Below, in pieces: positions 18,109 to 27,797 of a stretch of DNA of 64,000 nt; within the stretch, counting starts at the first letter, position 1; each line of letters begins with the position of its first letter. The notes under the pieces were generated by a model. That model saw only the letters and a program-made list of their open reading frames with translations, was not told where the DNA came from and ran no database searches. The DNA comes from an uncultured Candidatus Melainabacteria bacterium (GTDB taxonomy: Bacteria; Cyanobacteriota; Vampirovibrionia; Gastranaerophilales; Gastranaerophilaceae). The translations under genes and the position numbers were made by a program. The stretch is taken from contig CAKVIN010000014.1 of the NCBI GenBank assembly GCA_934754425.1, positions 1 to 64,000 of the forward strand, in the 5' to 3' direction.

Positions 18109-20238
18109 ATGAAGAGAAAAATTTTAGGGACAATCTGTTGTTTAACATTATGCGTATTATTAAGCCAATCTAATGTTTTTGCGGCTCAGGCAGGAGCATT
18201 TGCAGAACATTACGATGCTGGTCAAAATTATTTAATGCAAAATCAGTATTCATCCTCTATTGTGGAATTCAGAAAAGCATTAAAGATTAATTATCTTGAT
18301 AATTCAGCAAGAATCGGTTTAATCAATGCTTATCTGGCTAGAGCTACATATTACGCTAATCAGGAAAAGAATTTTGAAAAAGCTGCCAACGATTTTAGAA
18401 GTGCACTTTTTTACCTTAAAATTTATCCTAACAGACAACAATCCGTTCAAAATTCAACCGGCATGATTACTTCTGCCACAGAAAATCTTAATCAATGTTT
18501 AAAAGTAATGAGTTTTGATACAACAGCAGGTTCTAGATACAAAAAAGCAGAAGAATTAAGAGCTGCCGGAAATTTTTCAGCAGCTGCTTATGAATTTTCT
18601 AGAGCTGCTCAAAACGAAAAACTTGCTTCTGATGCCAGCATGCAAGTTGCAGACTTACTAAAACTTATTGGTAATGAACCACGTTCTGCTGATTATTATC
18701 AAACAGCTTTGGACTTAAATCCAACAAATGGAGTTCTCAGAATGAAGTACGCAAGAACTCTGGATAAATTAGGACGTTATGATGAAGCTGTAAGTCAATA
18801 TAATGAAGCATTGGCAAACTCTAAAGGTGACCAAGAAGTCTTATACGCACTAGAACGAATTTATTTAAAAAAACTTGCACAAACTCCAAGTGATGCAGAA
18901 TTGAATGCAAACTTGGGTGCTATTAAACAAGCGCAAGGTGATTTTGAAACGGCACTAAGTTATTACGGAAAAGCTGAACAAATCAATCCTTCGAATGTCA
19001 CAACTCGTTTGAATGTCGGAACTCTTTTCCAACAAAGAAAAGAATACCAAAAAGCAATTCAATCATACGATTCTGTTTTAACTTTATATCCGAATAATAC
19101 GCAAGCTCTTTTATACAAAGCACAAGTTTATAAAGAAATGGGTGACGCTAAAACCGCTGTAAATTTGTATAAAAAAATTCTATCAATTGAACCTGCAAAT
19201 GTTGTAGCAAAAGATGAAATCAGTATTTTATTAAAAGATACAATGACACCATCTGAATATATTGCTTATTTATCACAAAACGGAAATACTGACGAACTTT
19301 ATGATTTTGCTTATAAATTGCATAAAGACAATAAAATTGATGAAGCCATAACAGCTTATCAAGCAGTAATTAATAAAAATTCATCAAAAATTGATGCGTA
19401 TGTCAATTTGGCAATTTGTTACGCATCAAAAGATGATTACAATAATGCAGTAGGCATATTAAATAGCGCAAAAGAAAAATTTCCGACAAATAATCTAATC
19501 CTAAAAACATTAAAAGATGTTCAACAAGATTCTACATCTACCCAACTTGCTGCTGCCAGTTCAAGTTATGAAAATAAGGATTACAAACAGGCTATAAAAC
19601 AATATCTTGCGATAAATCCGGCAACAGAAGATTCTATGCTCGGAGTTGCAGCCTCTTATCAAGCGTTGGGAGATTATAATAGCGCTATAGAGTATTATAA
19701 AAAAGCTGAACAAATTAATCCGAACAATGCGGATACACCGTATTATATCGGTTATTTGTATTCAGAACAACAAAATTGGAGTCTTGCAGAAAATTATTTA
19801 AAGAAGGCAGTTCAAAAAAATCCGCAATCGGAAGCAAAAGAGTTACTTAGTTATGTAACTCAAAACGGTTCTGTTTCTATTTTGAATGAAGGTATTGATT
19901 TGTTTGATAAAAACAACTATCAAATTGCTCTTATTAAATTTAATGAAGTTATAAAAAAAGACATCAAGAATGCATATGCATATTATTATAGAGGTCTTAT
20001 TTATGATGAACAAAAACAACAAAAGCTTGCGATTAGTGATTTTTTGAATGTGCTAAAATATTCAAATGAATTCCCTATTGCTAATTATATGTTAGCTGTT
20101 GATTATGATACATTATCAAATTACAAAGAAGCTTATAAATACTATCAGAAATTTGTGACAGTTTATACTACAGATGATGAATATTTAAAATACGCAAAAT
20201 CAAGAATGACCGAATTAAAACCATTTATTGGTTCTTAA
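18109..20238 (+). CDS. exported TPR-repeat protein
   Basis: A 709-residue protein with a Sec signal (MKRKILGTICCLTLCVLLSQSNVFA, cleavage near 25) and then mostly tetratricopeptide repeats. About ten units can be picked out by the G-x2-L/Y, A and P pattern (for example ANLGAIKQAQGDFETALSYYGKAEQINPSN and VAASYQALGDYNSAIEYYKKAEQINPNN). It is probably a periplasmic or outer-membrane-associated scaffold; partners are unknown. It ends 7 bases before dusB. Confidence 0.9.
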   Translation: MKRKILGTICCLTLCVLLSQSNVFAAQAGAFAEHYDAGQNYLMQNQYSSSIVEFRKALKINYLDNSARIGLINAYLARATYYANQEKNFEKAANDFRSALFYLKIYPNRQQSVQNSTGMITSATENLNQCLKVMSFDTTAGSRYKKAEELRAAGNFSAAAYEFSRAAQNEKLASDASMQVADLLKLIGNEPRSADYYQTALDLNPTNGVLRMKYARTLDKLGRYDEAVSQYNEALANSKGDQEVLYALERIYLKKLAQTPSDAELNANLGAIKQAQGDFETALSYYGKAEQINPSNVTTRLNVGTLFQQRKEYQKAIQSYDSVLTLYPNNTQALLYKAQVYKEMGDAKTAVNLYKKILSIEPANVVAKDEISILLKDTMTPSEYIAYLSQNGNTDELYDFAYKLHKDNKIDEAITAYQAVINKNSSKIDAYVNLAICYASKDDYNNAVGILNSAKEKFPTNNLILKTLKDVQQDSTSTQLAAASSSYENKDYKQAIKQYLAINPATEDSMLGVAASYQALGDYNSAIEYYKKAEQINPNNADTPYYIGYLYSEQQNWSLAENYLKKAVQKNPQSEAKELLSYVTQNGSVSILNEGIDLFDKNNYQIALIKFNEVIKKDIKNAYAYYYRGLIYDEQKQQKLAISDFLNVLKYSNEFPIANYMLAVDYDTLSNYKEAYKYYQKFVTVYTTDDEYLKYAKSRMTELKPFIGS

Positions 20239-20245
20239 GAAAGAT

Positions 20246-21208
20246 ATGATGAATAGCAAAGTAAAAGATTTAATATCCGCTCGTGTTTCGCTTGCCCCTA
20301 TGGCAGGCATAACAGATTATGTCTTACGCTCACTTGTTAGAGAATATTCAAAGCCTTGTCTTTTGACAACAGAAATGATAAGTTCAGAAGCTTTAACACA
20401 AGTTAAAGACACAGATATTGTTGCAAAAAATGACGACCATTCACCAATTTCTTATCAATTAAGCGGACATAAACCAAAAATGCTAGCAGATTGTGCAAAT
20501 TATTTGCAAAAATACGCTGATATGATTGATATCAATATGGGATGTCCTGTAAATAAAGTGGTTAAAGGAACTGACGGTTGTGCTCTTATGCGCAACCCAG
20601 ATTTAGCACAAGAAATTGTACGTACAGTAAAAGCTAATATTACGATACCATTGAGTGTAAAATTCCGTCTTGGTTACACATTTGATGAATTAAATTATGT
20701 AGAATACGGTCAAAAAATGCAAGAAGCAGGCGCTGATTTTATTACAATTCACGGCAGAACACGTTCTCAAATGTATGGCGGGAAAGCCGATTGGAAGAAG
20801 ATTGCAGAACTAAAACGTAATGTAGATATTCCTGTTTTTGCAAATGGTGATGTTGTTTCCGTAGAAACGGCAGTTCAATGTCTGGAAGAATCTCAAGCCG
20901 ATGGTGTTGCAATCGGACGTGGTTGTTTGGGTGATCCGACTCTTTTATATCGAGTTGAAAGATACATTAATGCCGGTGAATACATCGCTCCACCAACATT
21001 AGAAGAAAAAATCTTAACTCTAAAAAAACATCTCAATAAAGAAGTTGAATTTAGAGGCGAAAACATAGGTGTAAAATTCTGCAGAAAATTTTATCCTTAT
21101 TATGTAAACGGTTTCACAGGCGCATCGAGATTAAGAGGCGAACTTGTTTTAATAGATAATTTGAACGATATTTTCAAAAAATTAGATAATATATTAATAA
21201 TAAAATAG
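20246..21208 (+). CDS. dusB: tRNA-dihydrouridine synthase
   Basis: An FMN enzyme that reduces uridine to dihydrouridine in the tRNA D-loop. The 320-residue protein starts MMNSKVKD at 20246 (the next codon is also ATG); a longer frame from 20228 overlaps the TPR gene and is less likely. Motifs: LAPMAGITDYVLR, then DINMGCPVNKVVKGTDGCALMRNP (the Cys of GCPV is the general acid), VKFRLG, HGRTRSQMYGGKADW and NGDVVS. Length and motifs fit the DusB class. It is probably co-transcribed with the TPR gene. Confidence 0.93.
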   Translation: MMNSKVKDLISARVSLAPMAGITDYVLRSLVREYSKPCLLTTEMISSEALTQVKDTDIVAKNDDHSPISYQLSGHKPKMLADCANYLQKYADMIDINMGCPVNKVVKGTDGCALMRNPDLAQEIVRTVKANITIPLSVKFRLGYTFDELNYVEYGQKMQEAGADFITIHGRTRSQMYGGKADWKKIAELKRNVDIPVFANGDVVSVETAVQCLEESQADGVAIGRGCLGDPTLLYRVERYINAGEYIAPPTLEEKILTLKKHLNKEVEFRGENIGVKFCRKFYPYYVNGFTGASRLRGELVLIDNLNDIFKKLDNILIIK

Positions 21209-21255
21209 AAATAGCCACTATGGTTAATTCTTTCTGCTATATTAATCACAACAAA

Positions 21256-23526
21256 TCAAATATCAATTTTATAAAAATCTGAATTTAAAATACTATTTTC
21301 ATCTATTTGATGTGCTTCTGCATCAAAATCAAGATAAATTTCACAAGTGTTAGTCGTTCCAATAATATTAAAATCTTTATTTACAATATCAAAACCGTTC
21401 ATATTAACTTTATGTCTGTTTGGACTTGCATAAATTGATATATCAGGTTGCCCCACTTCTGCCGTCAATTTTCTTGCGTATTCAAAAATTGCATCTCTTA
21501 TTTCATTATTGAATTGATATTTTTTTTGAAGTTCTATATTATCTAATATTAAAGCAGGTTTGTTATCAATTTTAGCAAAATAGCACATTGTGTTGCCTAT
21601 ATATCTATCCCCGTCTTTAACTTCTATGCAAGAAATCAGTTGACATTGTATATAATTAGGAGCTGTCCATTGATTAGCACCACTTCCAACCGCAGCACAA
21701 CAATCTGCATCATTTCCTAGAAATAAGGAATGTTCCAAATTACTCATATCTGCTTTTGAAACTTCTATATGCATGATTTCTTTTGAATCAATAGTATTAG
21801 CATTTTTTATTTCATTATTACGTAAAACTAACAAATTATTTCTTATTATATTTTTTGCAAACTCAATTTTTTCATCAGAATTTTTAGTATTCCAAAAATC
21901 AGAACTTCTCATTTCTTTTTTTAATAAATTCATCAACTCTTTTAAATCGTCAAAGATAATAAGCTTTCCATTTTTTAATATTTTCACTACTTGCTTCGTG
22001 TTAACAAGAAATCCATTAGCATCGTATTCAGCTTCTTGCCTTGGTTCTAAAGTATATCCTTGTTGAGCAATTACGCTCTTTAAATTTTCAAATTCATTTG
22101 GAGGAATACTTTCAAATAAAACATCATTAAAATCGTGTTCCATATTATCAAGCGCACTTTGTTTAAGCGATGATGAATTAAGTATTATATCTTTTTTTAT
22201 TTTAGAATTTGGATTAAATGCAATCCAATTATCAAAATTTATATGATTTTTATTAAACAATTTTTTAGTTTTCTTATTAGCTTCTGTCGAGCATAATATT
22301 GATTTTATAGAAGATAAATTAGAATCATTAAACATTATTAGCAATTCATTAAATCCTTCCCAAAAAAATTCATCAGCTATACATAAATCCATGATATGAT
22401 TCGTTTTTCTAAAATCAATTTGTTTATTTGTTCTCCCTTGATTGTCCGTTAAAAATGTTTTATTTAATTCTTTTTCTATTTTTTTCTTACCAAATTTTGA
22501 ATTTTCCTTTAAAAGTGGCAGCAAAAATTTTAATTTTAATGGTGAATCATCTAATAAATTAAAAATATAAGCTACTAAAACTTTATCCTTTGGGTCTTTT
22601 ATTGAGTTTTCAACTAAAGTACGATTTCTTTTTGTATAATTATTAATAGTTTTTTTTAAATCTTCAGTATTTGAATTGTGTTTAAATTCAGCTTTTAATT
22701 CATTAATTATTATTTGATTTTGTTTAAATAAATTACTTTCAAAAGGATTTATTAGTTGAATTAAATTCTCAAACATATCAGAATCTTGACCAATATTTCC
22801 AATACAATTAATATGCTTTTCAACATTGTCATATTTTTCACTAAACAAATTAACTAGAGATTTATATCCAATACATTTTATAGTATTCAATGTTAACTCC
22901 GGTTCAGAAAAAAATAGCTCGTCAATATCATCATCTTCCGGTGCCCAAAAAGGATAAGCAAGCTGTTCTTTTTTAGAAAGACCTTCATTTCTTATATTAA
23001 CAAGAGTTTGTATATCTTTTTCATCATTAATTTTGGCCTGATATAACATTCGTAAATATTTTGTAGAATAACCTAGATCTTTTATTCTCAATAACTTATT
23101 AGCAATTTTCTCAAATTCATCTGGCTCAAATGAGACTTTTTCGAAGTTCCAAATATCACAAACATTAATATCATTTTGTGCTAACTCTAGAATTTTCTCT
23201 ACCATATTTTTATAATACTTTAAAGTTCCGGCTTTATTTGTCATATATTTTACAAACATACTAATACGACCAAATTGAGTTTCTTCGTAATTAAGATTCA
23301 TTAAGACTTTTTTTACTATTTTATCAACCTCTTTTTCATTTAAAAATTTTTTTGGCTTCATCTTTAAATAACTAAAAAGAGATTTAAAACTAAGCGATGC
23401 AATATTTACATCCTGCGACACAGAATTTACATCCTGTTCTATTACGGAAACTTCTTTTATTGTATTTGTTTGTTTATTATAAACTTTATATTGACAATTT
23501 ATATTGTTTACAGGTAAAATTCTCAT
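21256..23526 (-). CDS. large unrecognised protein with a Cys-Cys motif domain
   Basis: A 756-residue soluble-looking protein from the ATG at 23526; an in-frame GTG at 23541 is possible, and no ribosome site is obvious for either. The N-terminus (MRILPVNNINCQYKVYNKQT) is polar. The first 550 residues are helical and Lys/Asn-rich. The last 170 residues look like a compact domain containing SLFLGNDADCCAAVGSGANQW, IGNTMCYFAKIDNKPALILDNIEL, and a closing CEIYLDFD. The adjacent cysteines after GND are striking and may be catalytic or metal-binding. I cannot name the family. There is no signal peptide. It lies downstream of another giant unknown gene on the same strand but is separated by a terminator. 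Confidence 0.75.
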   Translation of the reverse strand: MRILPVNNINCQYKVYNKQTNTIKEVSVIEQDVNSVSQDVNIASLSFKSLFSYLKMKPKKFLNEKEVDKIVKKVLMNLNYEETQFGRISMFVKYMTNKAGTLKYYKNMVEKILELAQNDINVCDIWNFEKVSFEPDEFEKIANKLLRIKDLGYSTKYLRMLYQAKINDEKDIQTLVNIRNEGLSKKEQLAYPFWAPEDDDIDELFFSEPELTLNTIKCIGYKSLVNLFSEKYDNVEKHINCIGNIGQDSDMFENLIQLINPFESNLFKQNQIIINELKAEFKHNSNTEDLKKTINNYTKRNRTLVENSIKDPKDKVLVAYIFNLLDDSPLKLKFLLPLLKENSKFGKKKIEKELNKTFLTDNQGRTNKQIDFRKTNHIMDLCIADEFFWEGFNELLIMFNDSNLSSIKSILCSTEANKKTKKLFNKNHINFDNWIAFNPNSKIKKDIILNSSSLKQSALDNMEHDFNDVLFESIPPNEFENLKSVIAQQGYTLEPRQEAEYDANGFLVNTKQVVKILKNGKLIIFDDLKELMNLLKKEMRSSDFWNTKNSDEKIEFAKNIIRNNLLVLRNNEIKNANTIDSKEIMHIEVSKADMSNLEHSLFLGNDADCCAAVGSGANQWTAPNYIQCQLISCIEVKDGDRYIGNTMCYFAKIDNKPALILDNIELQKKYQFNNEIRDAIFEYARKLTAEVGQPDISIYASPNRHKVNMNGFDIVNKDFNIIGTTNTCEIYLDFDAEAHQIDENSILNSDFYKIDI

Positions 23527-23571
23527 ACCATAAAAAAACACGTAAAAAAATAATTTGCCAATAAAAGAAAA

Positions 23572-23590
23572 GCCGGAGATTATCTCCGGC
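23572..23590 (-). terminator. terminator of the 780-residue protein gene
   Basis: A near-perfect GCCGGAGAT/ATCTCCGGC hairpin at 23572-23590, followed on the minus strand by TTTTCTTTT. It ends the upstream gene (23625-25967) before the next one starts at 23526. Confidence 0.85.
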
Positions 23591-23624
23591 GAGCTTGTTT
23601 ATCACCAATATCTTACATCTTATT

Positions 23625-25967
23625 TTATACATTTATTAATCCCAATACTTTTAAGATTAAATTATCTAATTCTTTTGCTTTTGCAGGTACAGTTATACTA
23701 TCATTGTCCTTAAAAATTTCTACAATTTGGAATTGTTTTAATTTTTCTAAAGCTTCTGAATTATTTGTACCATATTTTTTAGCATAATTTAATACCGCAT
23801 TTCTGATTTTAATTATGTAAGCTTTTTGTTCACTTGTTTTACGGCCTTTTTCAGTTACTATTTGTTGAACAATTTCATCTGAACATAATTTACTATTTTT
23901 ACGATATCCTTTTATTACACTGTATATATTATCTTCATTTATTTTATTTAAAGCATCCGTCGCAGCATCCCAGTCATTATCAGTAGTCCACCAATTTGCT
24001 AATTTATCTTTTATTATTTTACCGTATTCTTCTGCTTCTTCAACTTCATGTGCTTTATAATTAGTATCATTTTTAGCTTTTTTCGCTGCTTTATCAGCTG
24101 CTTCTTTTTCTTTAATTGCTTTTGTATACAAATCTTCTGTTTCTATAGAAGATTCACTTGAAACATCTAAGAAATCATTGTCTGTTAATTGTTCAAATTT
24201 AACATTTCCCCTTGAACCATTCATAACAAAGAAACCATTTTTATTGGAATATTTACAATCAATTTGTTTTAACTTTCCGTCTTTTACAACAAAATATTGA
24301 TGGAATGCACTATTTGCAGGTCTACCCTTTGATTTATATAATTTCATTCCGGCAGGCATACCACTTCCAGCACACGGTATAAGCGTTCCTTTTCTCAAGT
24401 ATTCATTAACACTTTTTACCGTTTTATTATAGTCAATAATATCTTGTGCTGACACTTCTACAGTATTCTTTTTAGCATCGTTTAAAGAAATCTTTTTATT
24501 ATCAATTGTTGTACAAGTGCCGTTTTTATCAATTGATTTCACACCTTTAAGTTCAACTATTTTATCATCAATAGCCATATAAAGATGTGCCGGTTCATTT
24601 GTGGTATCAGCAGTTGATTTAAAGACTCCGTCTTTTGCTGTTTTAGCTAATGCTTTTGTTTCATTAGATGTTAAAGCATTAATTTTTTCTTCTGCAGTTT
24701 TACAATTTTCGTCAATATTAGAAGTTGTATCAACTGCTTCTTCTCTGATTTCATCAATTTCACTACCGCTTAATCTAATACCTTCTTTTGCTAAATCATC
24801 TTTAGTAGATTTAACGACAAGATTATCGTCTACGAAATCAGTATCATTACTTGATATATCATTCAAGAAGCTATATTGCGTTTTCATTGTATTTTTAATT
24901 TTTTCTGCTTCTAAAATTCTTAACATAGCATACAATTTATCAAATTTATCAGCTAATTTATCAAGATTTTCTTTTGTAAAATCACCTTGAACTTTAGATA
25001 ATGCTTCAGAAACTTCGCTGGTTGCTTTTTCTAGTTTGCTTAAATTACCTTCAACAGAAGATCTGAATTCATCAGCTTTATTAACTAATGACATTGTAAG
25101 ATTTTTAACAGCAGTTTTTGGAACTTCTCTTTCTCCATCATTTTCAGGTATACGTGTTGCTATTAATCTTAAGATTCCTCTATTATTTGCATCTTTATGA
25201 GTATCATTCCAATAGCTAATAGTTCTTAAAATAAATGGATCATTGTCTTTTGCGAACAAAGTTTGAGTCCATTGTCCTGCACTTTTATTTGTATCTTTAA
25301 TATCATTAGAAAGTCTTCTAATATCTTCTTTAAGTTTTTTATCAGCATCCTTATTTGTTGTACCAAAATCATAACCGGCAGTAGTCAACATTTCTTTATA
25401 TTCTGTTAACTGAAGCATTGCTTGTTCTAATTTTGTTTTGTTCAAAGATTTGTACACTTCTTTTAAGGCACTTAATTTTTCTTCATTAGTACCTGATTTA
25501 TTTAAAGCTTCATTAATTTTTGTAAGCATAGTTGGGTCAATCGAATGATTAGCTTCTCCAATTTCTTTATACTTATTAATTAAAGCTTTTAAAGCTGTGT
25601 ATTCATTGTTTTCTACAGAACCACCATTAGTATTATTAGAAGTATTATTTCCACCCCAAGGTGTATTCCAACCTCCAGGAGCAGTGAAATTAAAACTTTG
25701 ATTCATCCAATTTCCCCAACCATTATCTCTTAATGATTGCATAGCACTAGCTACAGCACTATTAACATCAAATGGATTGTTATTCGCAAACATTGGAGAA
25801 GCAAAAGAACTAAAATTGTTCGAAAAATTAAATATCGGTGTATAATATAAAAGAGAATCTGTCATCATTTTTTGACTCAACTGCGCACCCAATATCGACA
25901 TAGAATCAGGAACTGAACTATTTACCATTGAATGATTTAAATTTGAATAATAAAATGGAAATGACAT
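23625..25967 (-). CDS. giant Asn-rich unknown protein
   Basis: A 780-residue protein that starts MSFPFYYSNLNHSMVNSSVP. Residues 1-120 are rich in Asn, Ser, Phe and Gly (including NNTSNNTNGGS) and are probably disordered. The rest is mostly charged helix with coiled-coil character (about 130-390) and a more mixed section (about 450-620, with CAGSGMPAGMKLYKSKGRPANSAFHQYFVVKDGKLKQ split by linkers). No Sec signal or membrane helix. AGAGGA precedes the ATG, and the shared upstream element is at 25996-26029. It may be exported by a non-Sec route; that is an inference. No family recognised. Confidence 0.78.
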   Translation of the reverse strand: MSFPFYYSNLNHSMVNSSVPDSMSILGAQLSQKMMTDSLLYYTPIFNFSNNFSSFASPMFANNNPFDVNSAVASAMQSLRDNGWGNWMNQSFNFTAPGGWNTPWGGNNTSNNTNGGSVENNEYTALKALINKYKEIGEANHSIDPTMLTKINEALNKSGTNEEKLSALKEVYKSLNKTKLEQAMLQLTEYKEMLTTAGYDFGTTNKDADKKLKEDIRRLSNDIKDTNKSAGQWTQTLFAKDNDPFILRTISYWNDTHKDANNRGILRLIATRIPENDGEREVPKTAVKNLTMSLVNKADEFRSSVEGNLSKLEKATSEVSEALSKVQGDFTKENLDKLADKFDKLYAMLRILEAEKIKNTMKTQYSFLNDISSNDTDFVDDNLVVKSTKDDLAKEGIRLSGSEIDEIREEAVDTTSNIDENCKTAEEKINALTSNETKALAKTAKDGVFKSTADTTNEPAHLYMAIDDKIVELKGVKSIDKNGTCTTIDNKKISLNDAKKNTVEVSAQDIIDYNKTVKSVNEYLRKGTLIPCAGSGMPAGMKLYKSKGRPANSAFHQYFVVKDGKLKQIDCKYSNKNGFFVMNGSRGNVKFEQLTDNDFLDVSSESSIETEDLYTKAIKEKEAADKAAKKAKNDTNYKAHEVEEAEEYGKIIKDKLANWWTTDNDWDAATDALNKINEDNIYSVIKGYRKNSKLCSDEIVQQIVTEKGRKTSEQKAYIIKIRNAVLNYAKKYGTNNSEALEKLKQFQIVEIFKDNDSITVPAKAKELDNLILKVLGLINV

Positions 25968-25995
25968 TTTATAATGATCCTCTATTAAATACTCT

Positions 25996-26029
25996 TATAT
26001 ATATAAAGTTACATTTGTTAAAATAATTG
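25996..26029 (-). promoter_or_regulatory. shared two-part upstream element, copy B
   Basis: On the minus strand: CAATTAT (26023-26029), 15 bases, TTTATATATATA (25996-26007), 28 bases before the ATG at 25967. The spacer ends in GTAAC; copy C ends in TTAAC. Confidence 0.65.
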
Positions 26030-26078
26030 CCTTTTAATTTATAATTGTTACAAAGCTTAATATAAATATGATATACAC

Positions 26079-26106
26079 TTGTAATAAATTGTTTACATGA
26101 TATAAT
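26079..26106 (+). promoter_or_regulatory. promoter of the RHH regulator gene
   Basis: TTGTAA (26079-26084), 16 bases, TATAAT (26101-26106). It leaves a leader of about 50 bases with AGAAGGGGGA just before the ATG at 26164. Confidence 0.65.
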
Positions 26107-26163
26107 CATCTAGTAGAAAGTATAGATTAGGTATATGGATATTTCTCAGCAGAAGGGGGATAT

Positions 26164-26352
26164 ATGGCAAGAGTATTGATTTCAATGTCAAATGAATTTC
26201 TTAACAAAGTAGACAACGTAGCTTCTTCAGAACAAAGAACAAGAAGTGAATTAATCAGAGAAGCATTGAGAGTTTACATTAAGAGAAATAAAATTTCAAA
26301 CAATTTAAGAGCTGAAGAAAATGCTACTATCTTATCAGAACTATTAGGATAG
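26164..26352 (+). CDS. ribbon-helix-helix (CopG/Arc-type) DNA-binding protein
   Basis: A 62-residue regulator. The N-terminal strand ARVLISMSNEF is followed by two helices with the conserved RTRSELIREALRVYI, the CopG/NikR-type fold, which binds DNA as a dimer through the beta strands. There is no toxin gene beside it, so a solo regulator is more likely than an antitoxin. It has its own promoter and a hairpin after the stop (26378-26411). Confidence 0.9.
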   Translation: MARVLISMSNEFLNKVDNVASSEQRTRSELIREALRVYIKRNKISNNLRAEENATILSELLG

Positions 26353-26377
26353 TTTGAACAAGTTTGTATTACTAATT

Positions 26378-26411
26378 AAAATCGGGTTTACAATTATGTA
26401 TACCTGATTTT
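26378..26411 (+). terminator. terminator after the RHH gene
   Basis: AAAATCGGGT (26378-26387) pairs with ACCTGATTTT (26402-26411), with one G-T wobble, followed by TTAATTTG. Confidence 0.75.
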
Positions 26412-26453
26412 TAATTTGACTTTACAACTAATTTGACGTTAAATAAAAGAGCT

Positions 26454-27797
26454 ATGAAGATAATTATTTTTGGAGCAAATGAACTGGGTTCAATGATTGC
26501 CTCCGAGTTATATACTGAAAATGATATTACCGTAATTGATGATGAACGCAATAAAACAGACATGTTTAGCAAACTTGACGTTGGCTTTGTTTCCGGAAAC
26601 GCATCAAGTATAGAAGTTTTAAAACAGGCTTCTATAAAAAATGCTGATGTTTTTATTGCCTGCACATCATCCGACGAATTGAATATTGTCGCTTGCTTAA
26701 CGGCAAAAAGAATCAGCACAGTAAAAACAATTTGTTTTGTAAGAAAAGAAGAGTATAAATATTCTTTAGGTTTAGCTAAAGATGCAGAATACAATTGCGA
26801 TTTTTATATAGATAATGTCGTTTGGCCGGAAGAACTTTTAACACAAGAAATATTTAGAATTATTACTGTAGCTAAAGCTCTTGATGTTGAACATTTTGCA
26901 GACGGTAGAGCAAGACTTTTAGAATACAAAATTGCAAAGAATTCTATTCTTGTAAATCAAATGATTAAGAACTGTGATTTTCCCAAAGATACCGTAATTG
27001 TTGGTATTACAAGAAATTCCGAATTATTTATACCAAATGGCGAAACAGTTTTACATGAAGATGACAAAGTTATTTTTATGGGATTATCAAACTCATTAGA
27101 TATTTTAGCCGGTAAATTTTTCCACGAAAAAGAATTTGTAAAAAATGTTGCCATCATTGGTGGTGGAAATGTAGGTTTAAAACTAGCTAAAAATCTTGAA
27201 GATTTAAAATTAAACCTAAAAATTATTGAAAAAGACCCTGCAAGATGCGAATACCTATCACAAGAACTTAACAACACATTGATTATTAACGGTGATGGGA
27301 CTGATTTAGAATTACTGAACGAAGAAGATATCGCTGCTTCGGATGTTGTTGTTAGCGTTACTAATAATGATGAAAAAAACTTGCTTTGTTCTTTGTTAGT
27401 AAAACATTTGGGCGCAACTAGAGTAATTTCAAGAGTTTCTAAGAATACCAATGTAGAACTTTTTGAACGTGTCGGAATAGATATTGCAATATCTTCTAAG
27501 ACCGCATCTTTGAATGAAATAAAAAATAACTTAAAAGAAACAAATATTGGTATTTTAGCAACAGTTGAACAAGGCAAAGGTGAAGTTTTGGTAATTGAAA
27601 TACCTGATAATTTTCAGACAAAAAAAATTATGGAATTAAGGTTACCAACAAAAGCAATTGTTGGAGTTATTCAACGTAGAAAAAGAATCATTATTCCAAA
27701 TGGTGCAACTCAAATTATAAGCGGAGATAATTTGATAATATTTACAACAAGCGAAAATGCTCCGATTATTAGAAATTTCTTTGAGGAAATTGAATGA
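26454..27797 (+). CDS. trkA: Trk potassium uptake regulator TrkA
   Basis: A cytoplasmic NAD-binding gating subunit of the Trk K+ transporter. The 447-residue protein from the ATG at 26454 contains two tandem RCK units. Each has a Rossmann half (IIFGANELGSMIASEL and NVAIIGGGNVGLKLAKNL) and a C-terminal RCK_C half, the full TrkA layout. A frame from 26433 adds seven residues without a ribosome site. Its stop overlaps the trkH start by four bases (ATGA), so the pair is coupled. Confidence 0.95.
   Translation: MKIIIFGANELGSMIASELYTENDITVIDDERNKTDMFSKLDVGFVSGNASSIEVLKQASIKNADVFIACTSSDELNIVACLTAKRISTVKTICFVRKEEYKYSLGLAKDAEYNCDFYIDNVVWPEELLTQEIFRIITVAKALDVEHFADGRARLLEYKIAKNSILVNQMIKNCDFPKDTVIVGITRNSELFIPNGETVLHEDDKVIFMGLSNSLDILAGKFFHEKEFVKNVAIIGGGNVGLKLAKNLEDLKLNLKIIEKDPARCEYLSQELNNTLIINGDGTDLELLNEEDIAASDVVVSVTNNDEKNLLCSLLVKHLGATRVISRVSKNTNVELFERVGIDIAISSKTASLNEIKNNLKETNIGILATVEQGKGEVLVIEIPDNFQTKKIMELRLPTKAIVGVIQRRKRIIIPNGATQIISGDNLIIFTTSENAPIIRNFFEEIE

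Noticed and set aside
24601..24990. 129-residue open frame antisense to the 780-residue gene
   Set aside because: No ribosome site, and hydrophobic composition expected of an antisense frame.
26957..27577. 206-residue open frame antisense to trkA
   Set aside because: Ser/Ile/Phe-rich shadow frame over a well-supported gene; no ribosome site or family.
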